Origin: Pseudoxanthomonas wuyuanensis
GTDB taxonomy: Bacteria > Pseudomonadota > Gammaproteobacteria > Xanthomonadales > Xanthomonadaceae
Assembly (NCBI RefSeq): GCF_900215535.1
Contig: NZ_OCND01000005.1
Span: 296,749-360,748, forward strand
DNA length: 64,000 nt
Reading direction: 5' to 3'
Below, one piece after another: positions 18,308 to 26,213 of the stretch; position 1 is the stretch's first letter; every line of letters begins with the position of its first letter. The notes beneath the pieces are model-generated. The model worked only from the letters and a program-made list of their open reading frames with translations, was not told the origin of the DNA and searched no databases. Position numbers and translations under genes: made by a program.

Positions 18308-18333
18308 TGTGACTAAATTAGTCAATAGTCACA
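18308..18333. promoter_or_regulatory. Nested palindromes: likely TetR operator of the efflux operon
   Basis: TGTGACTA (18308-18315) and TAGTCACA (18326-18333) are exact inverted repeats with a 10-bp spacer. Inside lies a second palindrome, GACTAA-A-TTAGTC (18311-18323). On the minus strand TTGACT overlaps the palindrome and CAGTAT follows after 17 bp, a plausible promoter for the membrane-fusion gene. A dimeric TetR repressor encoded immediately upstream is the obvious ligand. Confidence 0.6.
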
Positions 18334-18345
18334 GAAATTTGTTTA

Positions 18346-18963
18346 TCAAGGCGACAGGCTGCGGAGCACCAGGCTGGACAACTGCGCCGGCGCCTCGTCG
18401 GTGTAGTCGAAACTGTGCTGCAGCAGCAGCGGGTTGAGATAGGGGCGCATGACCAGATAGATCGCCATCGAGGTCTCATCAAGAGGCGTTTTGCGCTCGA
18501 AATCCCCGCTCTGTCGGCCCTCCTGAAGGATCTCCTGCAGCAGGTTCTGGATACGTTCTTCATAGGCAAGGGCAGCTTGCCAGCGCTCGCCGGCCGCCGA
18601 AGCGGCGATTTCGTAGAGCTTACGGTCCCGGAAAAACAGGCGCATGCTGGCCTCGACGGCCGCTTTGAACATCCGCCGCAGCTTTTCGGGCGGCCGTTCA
18701 GCTTCGTCAATGGCCGCCCTGACTTCGGTTTCGATCTCGCGCAGGCAGTTCGCGCAGATCATCTCGCCAATGGCCTGCTTGGACTCGAAGAACTTGTAGA
18801 TGTAGGCCTTGGAAAAGCCGATGGCCTTGGCCAGATCGGAGACCGTCGTCTTCCCGTAGCCATATCGGCTGAAGTGCTCGGTAGCTGCGGCAACGATCTG
18901 ATCGCGCACGTCGTGGTCGGCCGGACCGCGGGCCGAAACGGGATAGGTGGTCGCTTCGTTCAT
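18346..18963 (-). CDS. TetR-family transcriptional regulator
   Basis: The 205-residue protein has an N-terminal TetR helix-turn-helix (DQIVAAATEHFSRYGYGKTTVSDLAKAIGFSKAYIYKFFESK, roughly residues 20-60) and an all-helical ligand domain with a FFRDRKLYEIAASAAGERW segment typical of AcrR-like regulators. The ATG at 18963 (MNEATTY) is chosen; an upstream ATG at 18999 would add 12 residues with no better ribosome-binding site. It is the first gene of the minus-strand efflux group and is expected to repress it, and possibly itself, until an exported substrate binds. Confidence 0.85.
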   Translation of the reverse strand: MNEATTYPVSARGPADHDVRDQIVAAATEHFSRYGYGKTTVSDLAKAIGFSKAYIYKFFESKQAIGEMICANCLREIETEVRAAIDEAERPPEKLRRMFKAAVEASMRLFFRDRKLYEIAASAAGERWQAALAYEERIQNLLQEILQEGRQSGDFERKTPLDETSMAIYLVMRPYLNPLLLQHSFDYTDEAPAQLSSLVLRSLSP

Positions 18964-19404
18964 GGATTGAAGCTTACGCCCAGCCCAAGAGATGGGCAAC
19001 GAGTGACCATATTGTATTTACGTTACCATCAGTCTCGCATCTCCTATCTGGAGCAAATCCGCGCAGACGGACGCAATTGGCGCTCCCGGCTACGTGAATC
19101 CCTACGCGTCCATTGCGCGCAGCGCCTGCGCAGGCGTCCGCGAAGCCTCACTCAGTTGAAACGCGCCTGCTGCCCGCAAAAAGGCAGCGCTTTATCGAGT
19201 TTCTTCGGGAACGCCCGGCAGCACGCATCCAAGGAGGAAACGACTTCCTGAGCCCCGATGTCCGCTTCGGCTCGAACGCCGCCATCGCAGCCAATCCCTG
19301 TACGTTCGGAAGACCTCGCTTGTGGCCTGGCGATGAAAGCGGAGCGCGCGCCTCAGAACCTGCCCATGTCCCTGCTTTCGCTCACGACAGAGCGTGAACA
19401 GGTT
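18964..19404. other. Gene-poor stretch upstream of tetR and downstream of arr
   Basis: About 440 bp. The part next to tetR is A/T-richer (ATATTGTATTTACG around 19010) and is where its promoter should lie, though no clear hexamers are called. CGCCTGCGCAGGCG near 19125-19138 is a perfect palindrome. At 19354-19407 an imperfect AGAACCTG...CAGGTTCT inverted pair abuts the arr stop codon. No coding frame is convincing. Confidence 0.5.
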
Positions 19405-19806
19405 CTAGTCCTCGATCGCCTCGACACCTTGCCGATCCAGTTCGGCCAGGTGGTCGCGCATGGCCTTGAGCTGTTCGGATGTGTGGCCGACCCAGTCGGT
19501 GACTTCGCCGAGTACGCGTAGCGGGTCGCGGGTGCGGTAGGACCGGGTGGGGTTGCCGGGGAAGCGTTGGTTGGTGAGGTTGGGATCGTCTTCGAACGGC
19601 CCGGTCGCCTCGACGATGTAGATGTGGCCGCGACCTTCGCCGACTGCCAGCTCCGCGCCCCAGGTGGCCGCTTCCAGCGTGGCGCTCAGATAGACATACC
19701 TGGCGGTCCTGCGCTTGCCGAAGTTGGAGGCGTAACCGGGGGCGATCAGGTCGCCGGGCGCCAGCTTCGCCTTGGTGCCGTGGTAGTAGGTCTCGGTATC
19801 GCTCAT
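19405..19806 (-). CDS. arr: Rifampin ADP-ribosyltransferase (Arr)
   Basis: Arr inactivates rifampicin by transferring ADP-ribose from NAD to the C23 hydroxyl. The 133-residue protein is almost entirely family signature: YYHGTKAKLAPGDLI, GYASNFGKRRTARYVYLSATL, AATWGAELAVGEGRGHIYIVE, GPFEDDPNLTNQRFPGNPTRS, and DPLRVLGEVTDW. The ATG at 19806 (MSDTETYYHG) matches the usual Arr start; an upstream ATG at 19833 would add nine residues. The gene stands alone on the minus strand between the TetR/RND group and a LysR gene. The match to the family is strong; resistance in this strain is an inference. Confidence 0.93.
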   Translation of the reverse strand: MSDTETYYHGTKAKLAPGDLIAPGYASNFGKRRTARYVYLSATLEAATWGAELAVGEGRGHIYIVEATGPFEDDPNLTNQRFPGNPTRSYRTRDPLRVLGEVTDWVGHTSEQLKAMRDHLAELDRQGVEAIED

Positions 19807-19907
19807 CGTGGTGCCGCTCCGGTGGGCTGCCATGTCGGCAGGCCGGCGATACTGCAGCGCGCACCCGGGCTTGCCGCAAGCCCCTCGCTGTTATATAAAT
19901 TTGTGGC

Positions 19908-19937
19908 GGGAAGACGCGCTGGCGCCTTCCCTTTTTT
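19908..19937 (+). terminator. Terminator-like hairpin with T-run on the plus strand
   Basis: GGGAAG (19908-19913) pairs with CTTCCC (19926-19931), with three further internal pairs, and is followed by TTTTTT (19932-19937). This is a rho-independent terminator shape on the plus strand. However, both flanking genes (arr and the LysR gene) are on the minus strand, so no plus-strand gene is known for it to end. A second stem, GGGCTTG-ccg-CAAGCCC, lies about 40 bp upstream. Confidence 0.5.
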
Positions 19938-19997
19938 GTGCCCTTAGCAGCGCTTCATGTCTGTGCTGCGTCCTGCCGGCCTTCGCAGGAATGCGGG

Positions 19998-20921
19998 CTA
20001 GCGCGGTGGCTGGATGGCCGGCGCATGCTGGGCCATCAGCTCCACTATCCAGTCGATGAACACGCGCAGCTTGCGGCTGACATGCCGGCTGGGCGGGAAG
20101 GCCACGTACATCGGCATCGGATCGATCTGCCAGTCTTCGAACAGCGGCACCAGCTGGGCGTGCGCCAACGGTGCCTGCGCCATGTACTGCGGCAGCCACA
20201 GCACGCCCAGTCCCGCGATGCCGGCTGCGAGATAGGCATTGCCGTCGTCCACAGACAGCGCATAGCGGCCATGCACGCGCACCTGCTCGTCGCCACGTCG
20301 CATCGCATACGCCAGCGGCGCGCCTGCGCGCGAACCGCGATAGCCGATGATGCGGTGGTGGCCGGTTTCCAATACCTGCGGATGCGCTGGCCTGCCTGCA
20401 CGCGCCAGGTAATCGGGCGCGGCATACACCCCCAGTCGCAGGTCCGCCACATGGCGCGCGCGCAACGACGGCTCGGTAAGTTCGCCGCCGCGCGCCACGC
20501 AGTCCACGTTCTCGTCGATCAGGTCCACCTTGCGGTCGCTGGCACCCAGATCCAGCTGGATGTCGGGGTAGCGCGCATGGAACTCGGGCAGGGCGGGTAC
20601 CAGGACCAGACTGGCCAACGGCGCGGGCACATCCACGCGCAGCCGTCCGCGCGGCGATGCCGATGCGGCCGACAGGCTGGTCTCGGCATCGTCCAGGTCG
20701 GCCAGCAGGCGCACGACGCGCTCGTAGTAGGCGGCGCCATCGGCGGTGACATTGACCTTGCGCGTGGTGCGGTGAAGCAGCTTCACCCGCAGGTGCGCTT
20801 CCAGTTGCTGCACCAGCTGCGTCACGCGCGTCCTGCTGGCCTGCAGCGTGTCGGCGGCCTTGGTGAAGCTGCCGGTTTCCACGACGCGGACGAAGGCCTG
20901 CATTGCGTCGATACGGTCCAT
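19998..20921 (-). CDS. LysR-family transcriptional regulator
   Basis: The 307-residue protein has the LysR N-terminal helix-turn-helix (MDRIDAMQAFVRVVETGSFTKAADTLQASRTRVTQLVQQLE) and a substrate-binding domain with GLGVLWLPQYMA and a late FIDWIVELM. It belongs to the large group of proteobacterial LysR proteins that open with MDRI.AM..FV.V. The ATG at 20921 gives the standard start. It diverges from a cytoplasmic RidA-like gene at 21054 and probably controls it through the palindrome in the 132-bp gap. Confidence 0.9.
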   Translation of the reverse strand: MDRIDAMQAFVRVVETGSFTKAADTLQASRTRVTQLVQQLEAHLRVKLLHRTTRKVNVTADGAAYYERVVRLLADLDDAETSLSAASASPRGRLRVDVPAPLASLVLVPALPEFHARYPDIQLDLGASDRKVDLIDENVDCVARGGELTEPSLRARHVADLRLGVYAAPDYLARAGRPAHPQVLETGHHRIIGYRGSRAGAPLAYAMRRGDEQVRVHGRYALSVDDGNAYLAAGIAGLGVLWLPQYMAQAPLAHAQLVPLFEDWQIDPMPMYVAFPPSRHVSRKLRVFIDWIVELMAQHAPAIQPPR

Positions 20922-20942
20922 GCGAGCTCCAGGGGACGGGAT

Positions 20943-20961
20943 TGTTTGGATTCTACAAACA
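20943..20961. promoter_or_regulatory. Palindrome in LysR/RidA intergenic region
   Basis: TGTTTG (20943-20948) and CAAACA (20956-20961) form an exact inverted repeat around 7 bp, about 90 bp from the RidA start. Its place between a divergent LysR gene and its likely target makes it a candidate LysR binding site. Confidence 0.45.
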
Positions 20962-21053
20962 GTGATCCCGCGTTTGGCGTGTTTATCCGCCGGCTGCACC
21001 TGCCTAGAGTGACCGGCATGTACCGGGGCCGCCTGCCCCGCGAGGAACTCCCC

Positions 21054-21446
21054 ATGAACACCCGCGATGTGGTCTTTCCCCCGGGCCGCCGGGCCCTCTA
21101 CGAACGCAACCGCTATTCGCCGGCCGTGCGCGCCAACGGCTTCCTGTTCGTGTCCGGGCAGGTGGGCAGCCGCGAGGACGGCTCGCCCGAGCCGGACTTC
21201 GGGCAGCAGGTGCGCCTGGCCTTCCGCAACCTCAACGCCATCCTGGCCGAGGCCGGCTGCACGTTCGACGATGTGGTGGACGTGACTGTCTTCATCGTCG
21301 ATCCGGAAAAGAACTTCGAGAAGGCATGGGAGATCGTGCCCGAGTTCTGGGGCGAGGCCCCGCATCCCACGCTGACCGGCATCGGGGTGACGTGGCTTTA
21401 CGGCTTCGATTTCGAGATCAAGGTGATCGCGCGTATTCCCGGCTAG
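21054..21446 (+). CDS. RidA/YjgF-family protein, cytoplasmic
   Basis: The 130-residue protein carries the RidA fold: FLFVSGQVGSREDGSPEPDFGQQVRLAFRNLNAILAEAGC, DVVDVTVFIVDPEKNF, and HPTLTGIGVTWLYGFDFEIKVIA. Family members hydrolyse enamine/imine intermediates or serve catabolic pathways. It has no signal peptide. The ATG at 21054 follows GAGGA at a good distance. It is a single gene divergent from the LysR regulator. Confidence 0.87.
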   Translation: MNTRDVVFPPGRRALYERNRYSPAVRANGFLFVSGQVGSREDGSPEPDFGQQVRLAFRNLNAILAEAGCTFDDVVDVTVFIVDPEKNFEKAWEIVPEFWGEAPHPTLTGIGVTWLYGFDFEIKVIARIPG

Positions 21447-21803
21447 CTCGCTCGCGGTAAGCAGGCAGCTGGTGCAGTTTCCCGGAGGCCCGCTGCCGGC
21501 GCTGAATCTGGTCAGATTCGAGTGAGACGGACGAAGCGCCAAGCTTCCGGATGTCCGCTTTCGGCCGAGGCCGTGTGAAAAACTCGGACCTGCAGTGATT
21601 GCTGGACAAAGACTGTCCGAAAGTCAGGTACGTACGTCGATTTGAAAACATTCGAGTTCGGTGGGCCGCTCCACATCGGCGTACAAGGCAGGTGTTCGCC
21701 AGACGCGTGGAGTTTTCACACCGCCTGAGTCGAAAGCTTCCCCATACGATCACGCAGTTCCCGGCCAGAAGCGGAAATCTCGCTTCAGTGAACCCACGCC
21801 CGG
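21447..21803. other. Gene-free stretch with degenerate repeat ends
   Basis: About 357 bp with a base composition lower in G/C than its surroundings. GTGTGAAAAACTC (21573-21585) and GAGTTTTCACAC (21710-21721) are near-perfect inverted ends enclosing about 125 bp; next to the left end is CCGCTTTCGGCC. This could be a remnant of a small insertion sequence or MITE. No transposase frame is present. Confidence 0.4.
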
Positions 21804-22541
21804 TCAGGCATCTTCGTCCGACAGCAATTGTTCCAGCCTTCGCGGATAGTGGTTCAGGAAATCGCGGGTGATCGCATAGTGTTCTGTGTCCTGGTAGGAC
21901 ACTTCGCTGACGCCGCTGCGGTCGAAGAGGACGATCTTGGCGAACGGATACGAGAGCAGGATCGGCGAGTGCGTGGCGATGATGAGTTGCGAGTGGTCTT
22001 CGACAAGCTGGTGGATGGCGCGCAAGGCCGCCAGCTGGCGACTGGGCGAGAGGGCGGCTTCCGGTTCGTCGAACAGATAGATGCCGTTTCCCCGCAGTTT
22101 GCTCACCAGTACGGCCATGAAGGATTCGCCGTGGGAGCGGGCATGCAGCGAACCGCCGTAGGCATCGGTATAGCCCACCTCGTCCATGTACGAGGCGACA
22201 TTGAAGAAGCTTTCGGCCCTGAGGAAATAACCGTCGCGCGGTGCCGGCGTACCGCGCGAAAGACGGAGGGCGTCGGACAAGGGAGAGACGGACTCGACCG
22301 TCCTGAACTGGACATTCTTCGTCCCTCCCTCGGGCCCAAAACCCAGTGCCAGCGCGATGGCTTCGAGCACCGTGGACTTGCCGGCGCCGTTCTCGCCGAC
22401 CAGAAACGTGACGTTCGGGTGGAACTCGATGCAATCCATTTCCCGAACGGCGGGAATATTGAATGGATACGCCTGATGGTCCAGTTCCAGCCCAGGGCGG
22501 AACGCGGCACTGTACAGGTAAGGGTGTGTGCGTTTAGCCAC
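21804..22541 (-). CDS. AAA/ABC-type ATPase (COG3910-like)
   Basis: The 245-residue protein has Walker A VGENGAGKST, an ABC-type signature-like SHGESF, Walker B GIYLFDEPEAALSP and a following THSP switch. The central RDGYFLRAESFFNVASYMDE and the late TRDFLNHYPRRLEQLL are hallmarks of the COG3910 predicted ATPases. There is no TOPRIM or nuclease domain. The GTG at 22541 (MAKRTHPYLYSAAF) is preferred over longer starts that read through a low-quality leader. It diverges from the DUF3348 gene at 22695. Cellular role is unknown; related small ATPases occur in phage defence and DNA repair contexts. Confidence 0.82.
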   Translation of the reverse strand: MAKRTHPYLYSAAFRPGLELDHQAYPFNIPAVREMDCIEFHPNVTFLVGENGAGKSTVLEAIALALGFGPEGGTKNVQFRTVESVSPLSDALRLSRGTPAPRDGYFLRAESFFNVASYMDEVGYTDAYGGSLHARSHGESFMAVLVSKLRGNGIYLFDEPEAALSPSRQLAALRAIHQLVEDHSQLIIATHSPILLSYPFAKIVLFDRSGVSEVSYQDTEHYAITRDFLNHYPRRLEQLLSDEDA

Positions 22542-22694
22542 GCGAGCATTCCGGCGGATATGCAGGCATCTTACTGGCCATCGGCGGCATGGCGCCCACT
22601 GCGCACGGCATGGGGCCGCAATCATCATTCACGGCTCGTCCTCCCCTGCCTTTCGCGGTGGCCCATCGCCCCCCTCACGGCGGCTCCCTGTAAA

Positions 22695-23477
22695 ATGGCC
22701 GTTTTTTTGGCCTGCCGCATCTTGGAAGCTTCTCAACGGGCACTGGTTCGTGGCCCGACGTTCATTCGCCTGCTTGCCCGCCTCACCGACGGCGGCGTTC
22801 CGCCGTCCTGTCCATCGCTGCCGGAGCGGTTGAGCGAGTGGATCGACTGGACGCGGGCCGTGGCGCTGTCCAGGGTGCTCGACGGTCGGCCGGCTGCGGC
22901 AGGGCCGGCAGGGCCGGTCTTCGACGGTGCCGAAGAAGCCGCATGCGCCGATGCGCGGGCGACGTTGACCGGCGCGATCGCCTGCGGTGATGGACTGGCC
23001 GCTCCCGCGCACTCCGGTCCTGCCGGTCTGCCCGGTGCAGTCCCTGGCGTGCCGGCAGAAGCCGACTACGCGGTCTTCCGCAAGCACTATCTGGCCATGC
23101 AGCGCGCCATGCTGACCGCCACCGGCCGACTGCGCGGGCGCCTGCGCGACATGCTGGCCAGGACATCGGCGGACATGGCGCGGCTGGCGGAACTGGATGC
23201 GTTCATGGAGCAGGTGCTGAGCCCGCGCGAACAGGCGCTGCTGGCCACGGTTCCCAACCTGCTCGGGGAGCACTTCGAGCGCCTGCGCCTGGCCGCACAC
23301 GAAGTCCGCAACAACCCGCAGGCGCCGGGCGACGCCGAGGCGTGGCTGGATGTGTTTCGCAGGGACATGCAGAACGTGCTGCTTGCCGAGCTGGATGTCC
23401 GTTTTCTACCGCTGGAAGGCCTGCTTGCAGCGCTTCGCAGCCATTCCCAAGGACGTCATGTTCAGATATCTGCTTGA
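22695..23477 (+). CDS. DUF3348-family protein
   Basis: The 260-residue protein fits the DUF3348 pattern found in Xanthomonas and Burkholderia: LVRGPTFIRLLARLTD and LPERLSEWIDWTRAVALSRVLDG at the N-terminus, an Ala/Pro/Gly-rich middle (about 70-120), then a helical C-terminal half with YAVFRKHYLAMQRAMLTATGRLRGRLRDML. No signal peptide or membrane segment is evident. The ATG at 22695 follows TAAA. It overlaps the next gene by 20 bp, showing tight coupling to the DUF802 channel-like gene. Its function is unknown. Confidence 0.78.
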   Translation: MAVFLACRILEASQRALVRGPTFIRLLARLTDGGVPPSCPSLPERLSEWIDWTRAVALSRVLDGRPAAAGPAGPVFDGAEEAACADARATLTGAIACGDGLAAPAHSGPAGLPGAVPGVPAEADYAVFRKHYLAMQRAMLTATGRLRGRLRDMLARTSADMARLAELDAFMEQVLSPREQALLATVPNLLGEHFERLRLAAHEVRNNPQAPGDAEAWLDVFRRDMQNVLLAELDVRFLPLEGLLAALRSHSQGRHVQISA

Positions 23478-25554
23478 TCTTGTTGTTTTCTCTCTCGGCC
23501 TGCTTGCGGTGTGCTGGATCGGCGCCGGTTACCTGGGCTCGAACCCGTTGGGATTGGCCGTCACCCTGCTGATCGGCGCCGGCTACGTGGCCGGCGGACT
23601 GGAGCTGCTGCGCTACCGGCAGGCCACCGCCACGCTGGAAAGCGGCCTGGCCGGCCTGGCCGCACCGCCGTCCCATCTGGAGGACTGGCTGGACCAATTG
23701 CATCCGTCCCTGCGCAACGCGGTGCGCCAGCGCATCGAAGGCCAGCGGGTTGCCCTGCCCGGGCCGGCATTGACGCCATACCTGGTCGGCCTGCTGGTGT
23801 TGCTGGGCATGCTGGGCACGCTGCTGGGCATGATGGCGATGCTCAGAGGCACCGGCATGGCGCTGGAAACGGCCACCGATCTGCAGGCGATCCGCGACTC
23901 GTTGGCGGCGCCGGTGAAGGGGCTCGGGTTCGCGTTCGGCACGTCGATCGCGGGCGTGGCCACATCGGCGATGCTGGGCCTGCTGTCGGCCCTGCGCAGG
24001 CGCGAGCGGCTGCAGGCGGTGCAGGCGCTGGATGCGCAGATCGCCACCCGTTTGCGCGTGCATTCGCAATCCCACCACCGCGAGGAAACCTTCAGGCTGC
24101 TGCAGCGGCAGACCGAGCTGATGCCGGCGCTGATCGACCGGCTGCAGATGATGATGGCCGCCATCGAGCAGCAAAACCTGGCTGCAGCCGAACGGCAATC
24201 CGCCAGCCAGAATGCGTTCCATGAGCGGACCGAGGCCGTCTACGCGCAACTGGCCGCTTCCGTGGAGCAGTCGTTGCAGAACAGCATCGCCGACAGCGTC
24301 CGCGCCGCCAGCGAGGCCCTGCAGCCGGTCATGGCCACGACGATGGCCGCAATGGCGCGCGAAACCGCCGCGCTGCGCGACACCGTCGCCCAGGCCGTGG
24401 AGCGGCAGCTGCAGGCGCTGTCGAACGGGTTTGAAGCCAGCACGGCCACTGTGGCCGATATCTGGAACCAGTCGCTGGCCGCGCAGCGGCAAACCAACCA
24501 AGCGCTTACCGGGGATCTGCGCGGCGCACTGGATCGTTTCGGCGCCACGTTCGAACAGCGCTCGGCCGGTCTGCTGGAGGGCGTCGCCGCCCGTCTCGAT
24601 GCCACCGCCGGCAACGTGGCCGACGCGTGGAGCCAGGCGCTGGCGCGGCAACAGGACGTCAACGCGGCGCTGGCGGCCGGAAACCAGGACGCGCTGGCCG
24701 CCGCCGCCGCCGGCTTCGAGCAACATGCGGCATCGCTGCTGCGCGCCGTGGATCAATCGCATGCCGAACTGACGACGGCGCTGGCCGCGCAGGACCAGCA
24801 GCGGCTGGCGGCCTGGAGCGAATCGCTGGCCGCGATGGCCGCGGCCCTGCGCGAGGATTGGGCGCAGGCAGGCGCAGACAGCGCGCGCCGCAATCAGGAC
24901 ATCTGCGACGTCCTTGCGCGGACCGCCGACGAGATTGGCGCACGCACGCAGGCGCACGCCAGCCAGACCATCGCGCAGATTTCCCGGCTGGTCGATGCCG
25001 CCTCGGAAGCGCCCAAGGCTGCCGCCGAGGTCATCGCCGAGCTGCGCCAGAAGCTTTCCGACAGCATGGTGCGCGATACCGCGATGCTGGAGGAACGCAC
25101 CCAGCTGATGGGCACGCTGGAAACCCTGCTGGCCGCGGTCAACCATGCCTCGACCGAACAGCGCGCGGCCATCGATGCGCTGGTCGCGGCCTCGGCGGAT
25201 CTGCTGGACCGCGTTGGCAGCCGCTTCACCGACCACATCGAGGCCGAGACCGGCAAGCTCGGCGCGGTCGCGGATCAGCTCACCGTGGGCGCGGTCGATG
25301 TGGCAAGCCTGGGCGAGGCCTTCGCCGCCGCCGCGCGGAGTTTCGGCGAATCGAACCACACGCTGGCCAACCGCCTGCAGGGGATAGAAGACGCGCTGGA
25401 GAAGTCGCTGACGCGCAGCGACGAACAACTGGCGTACTACGTCGCGCAGGCCAGGGAGGTCATCGACCTGAGCATGCTCGCGCAGCGGCAGATCATCGAA
25501 GACCTGCAGCAGCTTTCCGGCCAGCGCGCATCGGCGGAGGCCGAGGCGGCATGA
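23458..25554 (+). CDS. DUF802 protein: MotA/ZorA-like channel subunit with long helical tail
   Basis: The 698-residue protein has membrane segments at about residues 5-25, 30-50, 108-127 and 155-178. The last two, YLVGLLVLLGMLGTLLGMM and GLGFAFGTSIAGVATSAMLGLL, match the TM3/TM4 pattern of MotA/ExbB/TolQ and ZorA stators. From about residue 185 to the end runs a very long Ala/Gln/Glu-rich helical region likely to form a coiled-coil tail, as in ZorA. The start at 23458 (MFRYLLDLVV) is chosen because it begins the first membrane helix. The stop overlaps the OmpA-like gene start (ATGA). The pair is predicted to be an ion-driven rotary stator; what it drives is unknown. Confidence 0.8.
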   Translation: MFRYLLDLVVFSLGLLAVCWIGAGYLGSNPLGLAVTLLIGAGYVAGGLELLRYRQATATLESGLAGLAAPPSHLEDWLDQLHPSLRNAVRQRIEGQRVALPGPALTPYLVGLLVLLGMLGTLLGMMAMLRGTGMALETATDLQAIRDSLAAPVKGLGFAFGTSIAGVATSAMLGLLSALRRRERLQAVQALDAQIATRLRVHSQSHHREETFRLLQRQTELMPALIDRLQMMMAAIEQQNLAAAERQSASQNAFHERTEAVYAQLAASVEQSLQNSIADSVRAASEALQPVMATTMAAMARETAALRDTVAQAVERQLQALSNGFEASTATVADIWNQSLAAQRQTNQALTGDLRGALDRFGATFEQRSAGLLEGVAARLDATAGNVADAWSQALARQQDVNAALAAGNQDALAAAAAGFEQHAASLLRAVDQSHAELTTALAAQDQQRLAAWSESLAAMAAALREDWAQAGADSARRNQDICDVLARTADEIGARTQAHASQTIAQISRLVDAASEAPKAAAEVIAELRQKLSDSMVRDTAMLEERTQLMGTLETLLAAVNHASTEQRAAIDALVAASADLLDRVGSRFTDHIEAETGKLGAVADQLTVGAVDVASLGEAFAAAARSFGESNHTLANRLQGIEDALEKSLTRSDEQLAYYVAQAREVIDLSMLAQRQIIEDLQQLSGQRASAEAEAA

Positions 25555-26213
25555 GCCTGGACATCAACACCGATGTCCACGACGACGGCGATGCTTCGGC
25601 ACCGGTCTGGGCCGCCTTCGGCGACCTGATGTCGATACTGCTGGGCGCATTCGTGCTGATCCTGGTCGGCGTCATCGCGGTGCAGCTGCAGCTGGAAATA
25701 AAGCTCAAGGAAGAAATCGCGCAGCGCAAGCTCGAAACGCAGCGCCGCCAGACCCTGGAGCAGGCGCTGGCCGGGCCGTTGGCCGCCGGCCGGATCACGC
25801 TTGCCGACGGACGCATCGGTATCCGCGGCAACGTGCTGTTCGCGCTCAACTCCGATCAGTTGCAGCCGGAAGGACGGGATGTGCTCAAGAGCCTGGCGGC
25901 GCCGTTGGCGGGCTATCTGCGCGCGCGCGACGAGGTGCTGATGGTCAGCGGCTTCACCGATGACCGCCAGGTTCGCGGCAGCAACCGCCGCTTTGCCGAC
26001 AACTGGGAGCTGTCCGCCCAGCGCGCGCTGACCGTGACCCGCGCGTTGATCGCCGAAGGCGTCCCCGCCTCGTCGGTCTTCGCCGCTGCGTTCGGCGCCG
26101 AACAGCCGGTGAGTTCCAACGCCGACGAGGCAGGACGGGCCAACAACCGGCGCGTGGAAATCGCTCCGGTCCCAAGGCTGCATCGCGCAGCCCTGTCGTC
26201 CGATGCGCGGTAA
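25551..26213 (+). CDS. MotB/ZorB-like OmpA-domain protein
   Basis: The 220-residue protein has one membrane helix (about residues 22-45) containing GDLMSILLGAF; Asp25 corresponds to the proton-carrying Asp of MotB and the DIMS motif of ZorB. A short coiled coil (about 45-75) leads to a peptidoglycan-binding OmpA domain with GFTDDRQV and the closing AGRANNRRVEI. This is the classical stator-partner design: it would anchor the DUF802 channel to the cell wall. It overlaps the upstream gene by 4 bp and the next by 11 bp, so the four genes form one operon. Confidence 0.85.
   Translation: MSLDINTDVHDDGDASAPVWAAFGDLMSILLGAFVLILVGVIAVQLQLEIKLKEEIAQRKLETQRRQTLEQALAGPLAAGRITLADGRIGIRGNVLFALNSDQLQPEGRDVLKSLAAPLAGYLRARDEVLMVSGFTDDRQVRGSNRRFADNWELSAQRALTVTRALIAEGVPASSVFAAAFGAEQPVSSNADEAGRANNRRVEIAPVPRLHRAALSSDAR

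Noticed and set aside
19113..19397. Small gene between tetR and arr
   Set aside because: The frame has no ribosome-binding site, no family pattern, and a composition like spurious frames in intergenic repeats.
23203..25428. Long minus-strand frame over the DUF802 gene
   Set aside because: Antisense shadow of a repetitive Ala/Gln-rich coding region.
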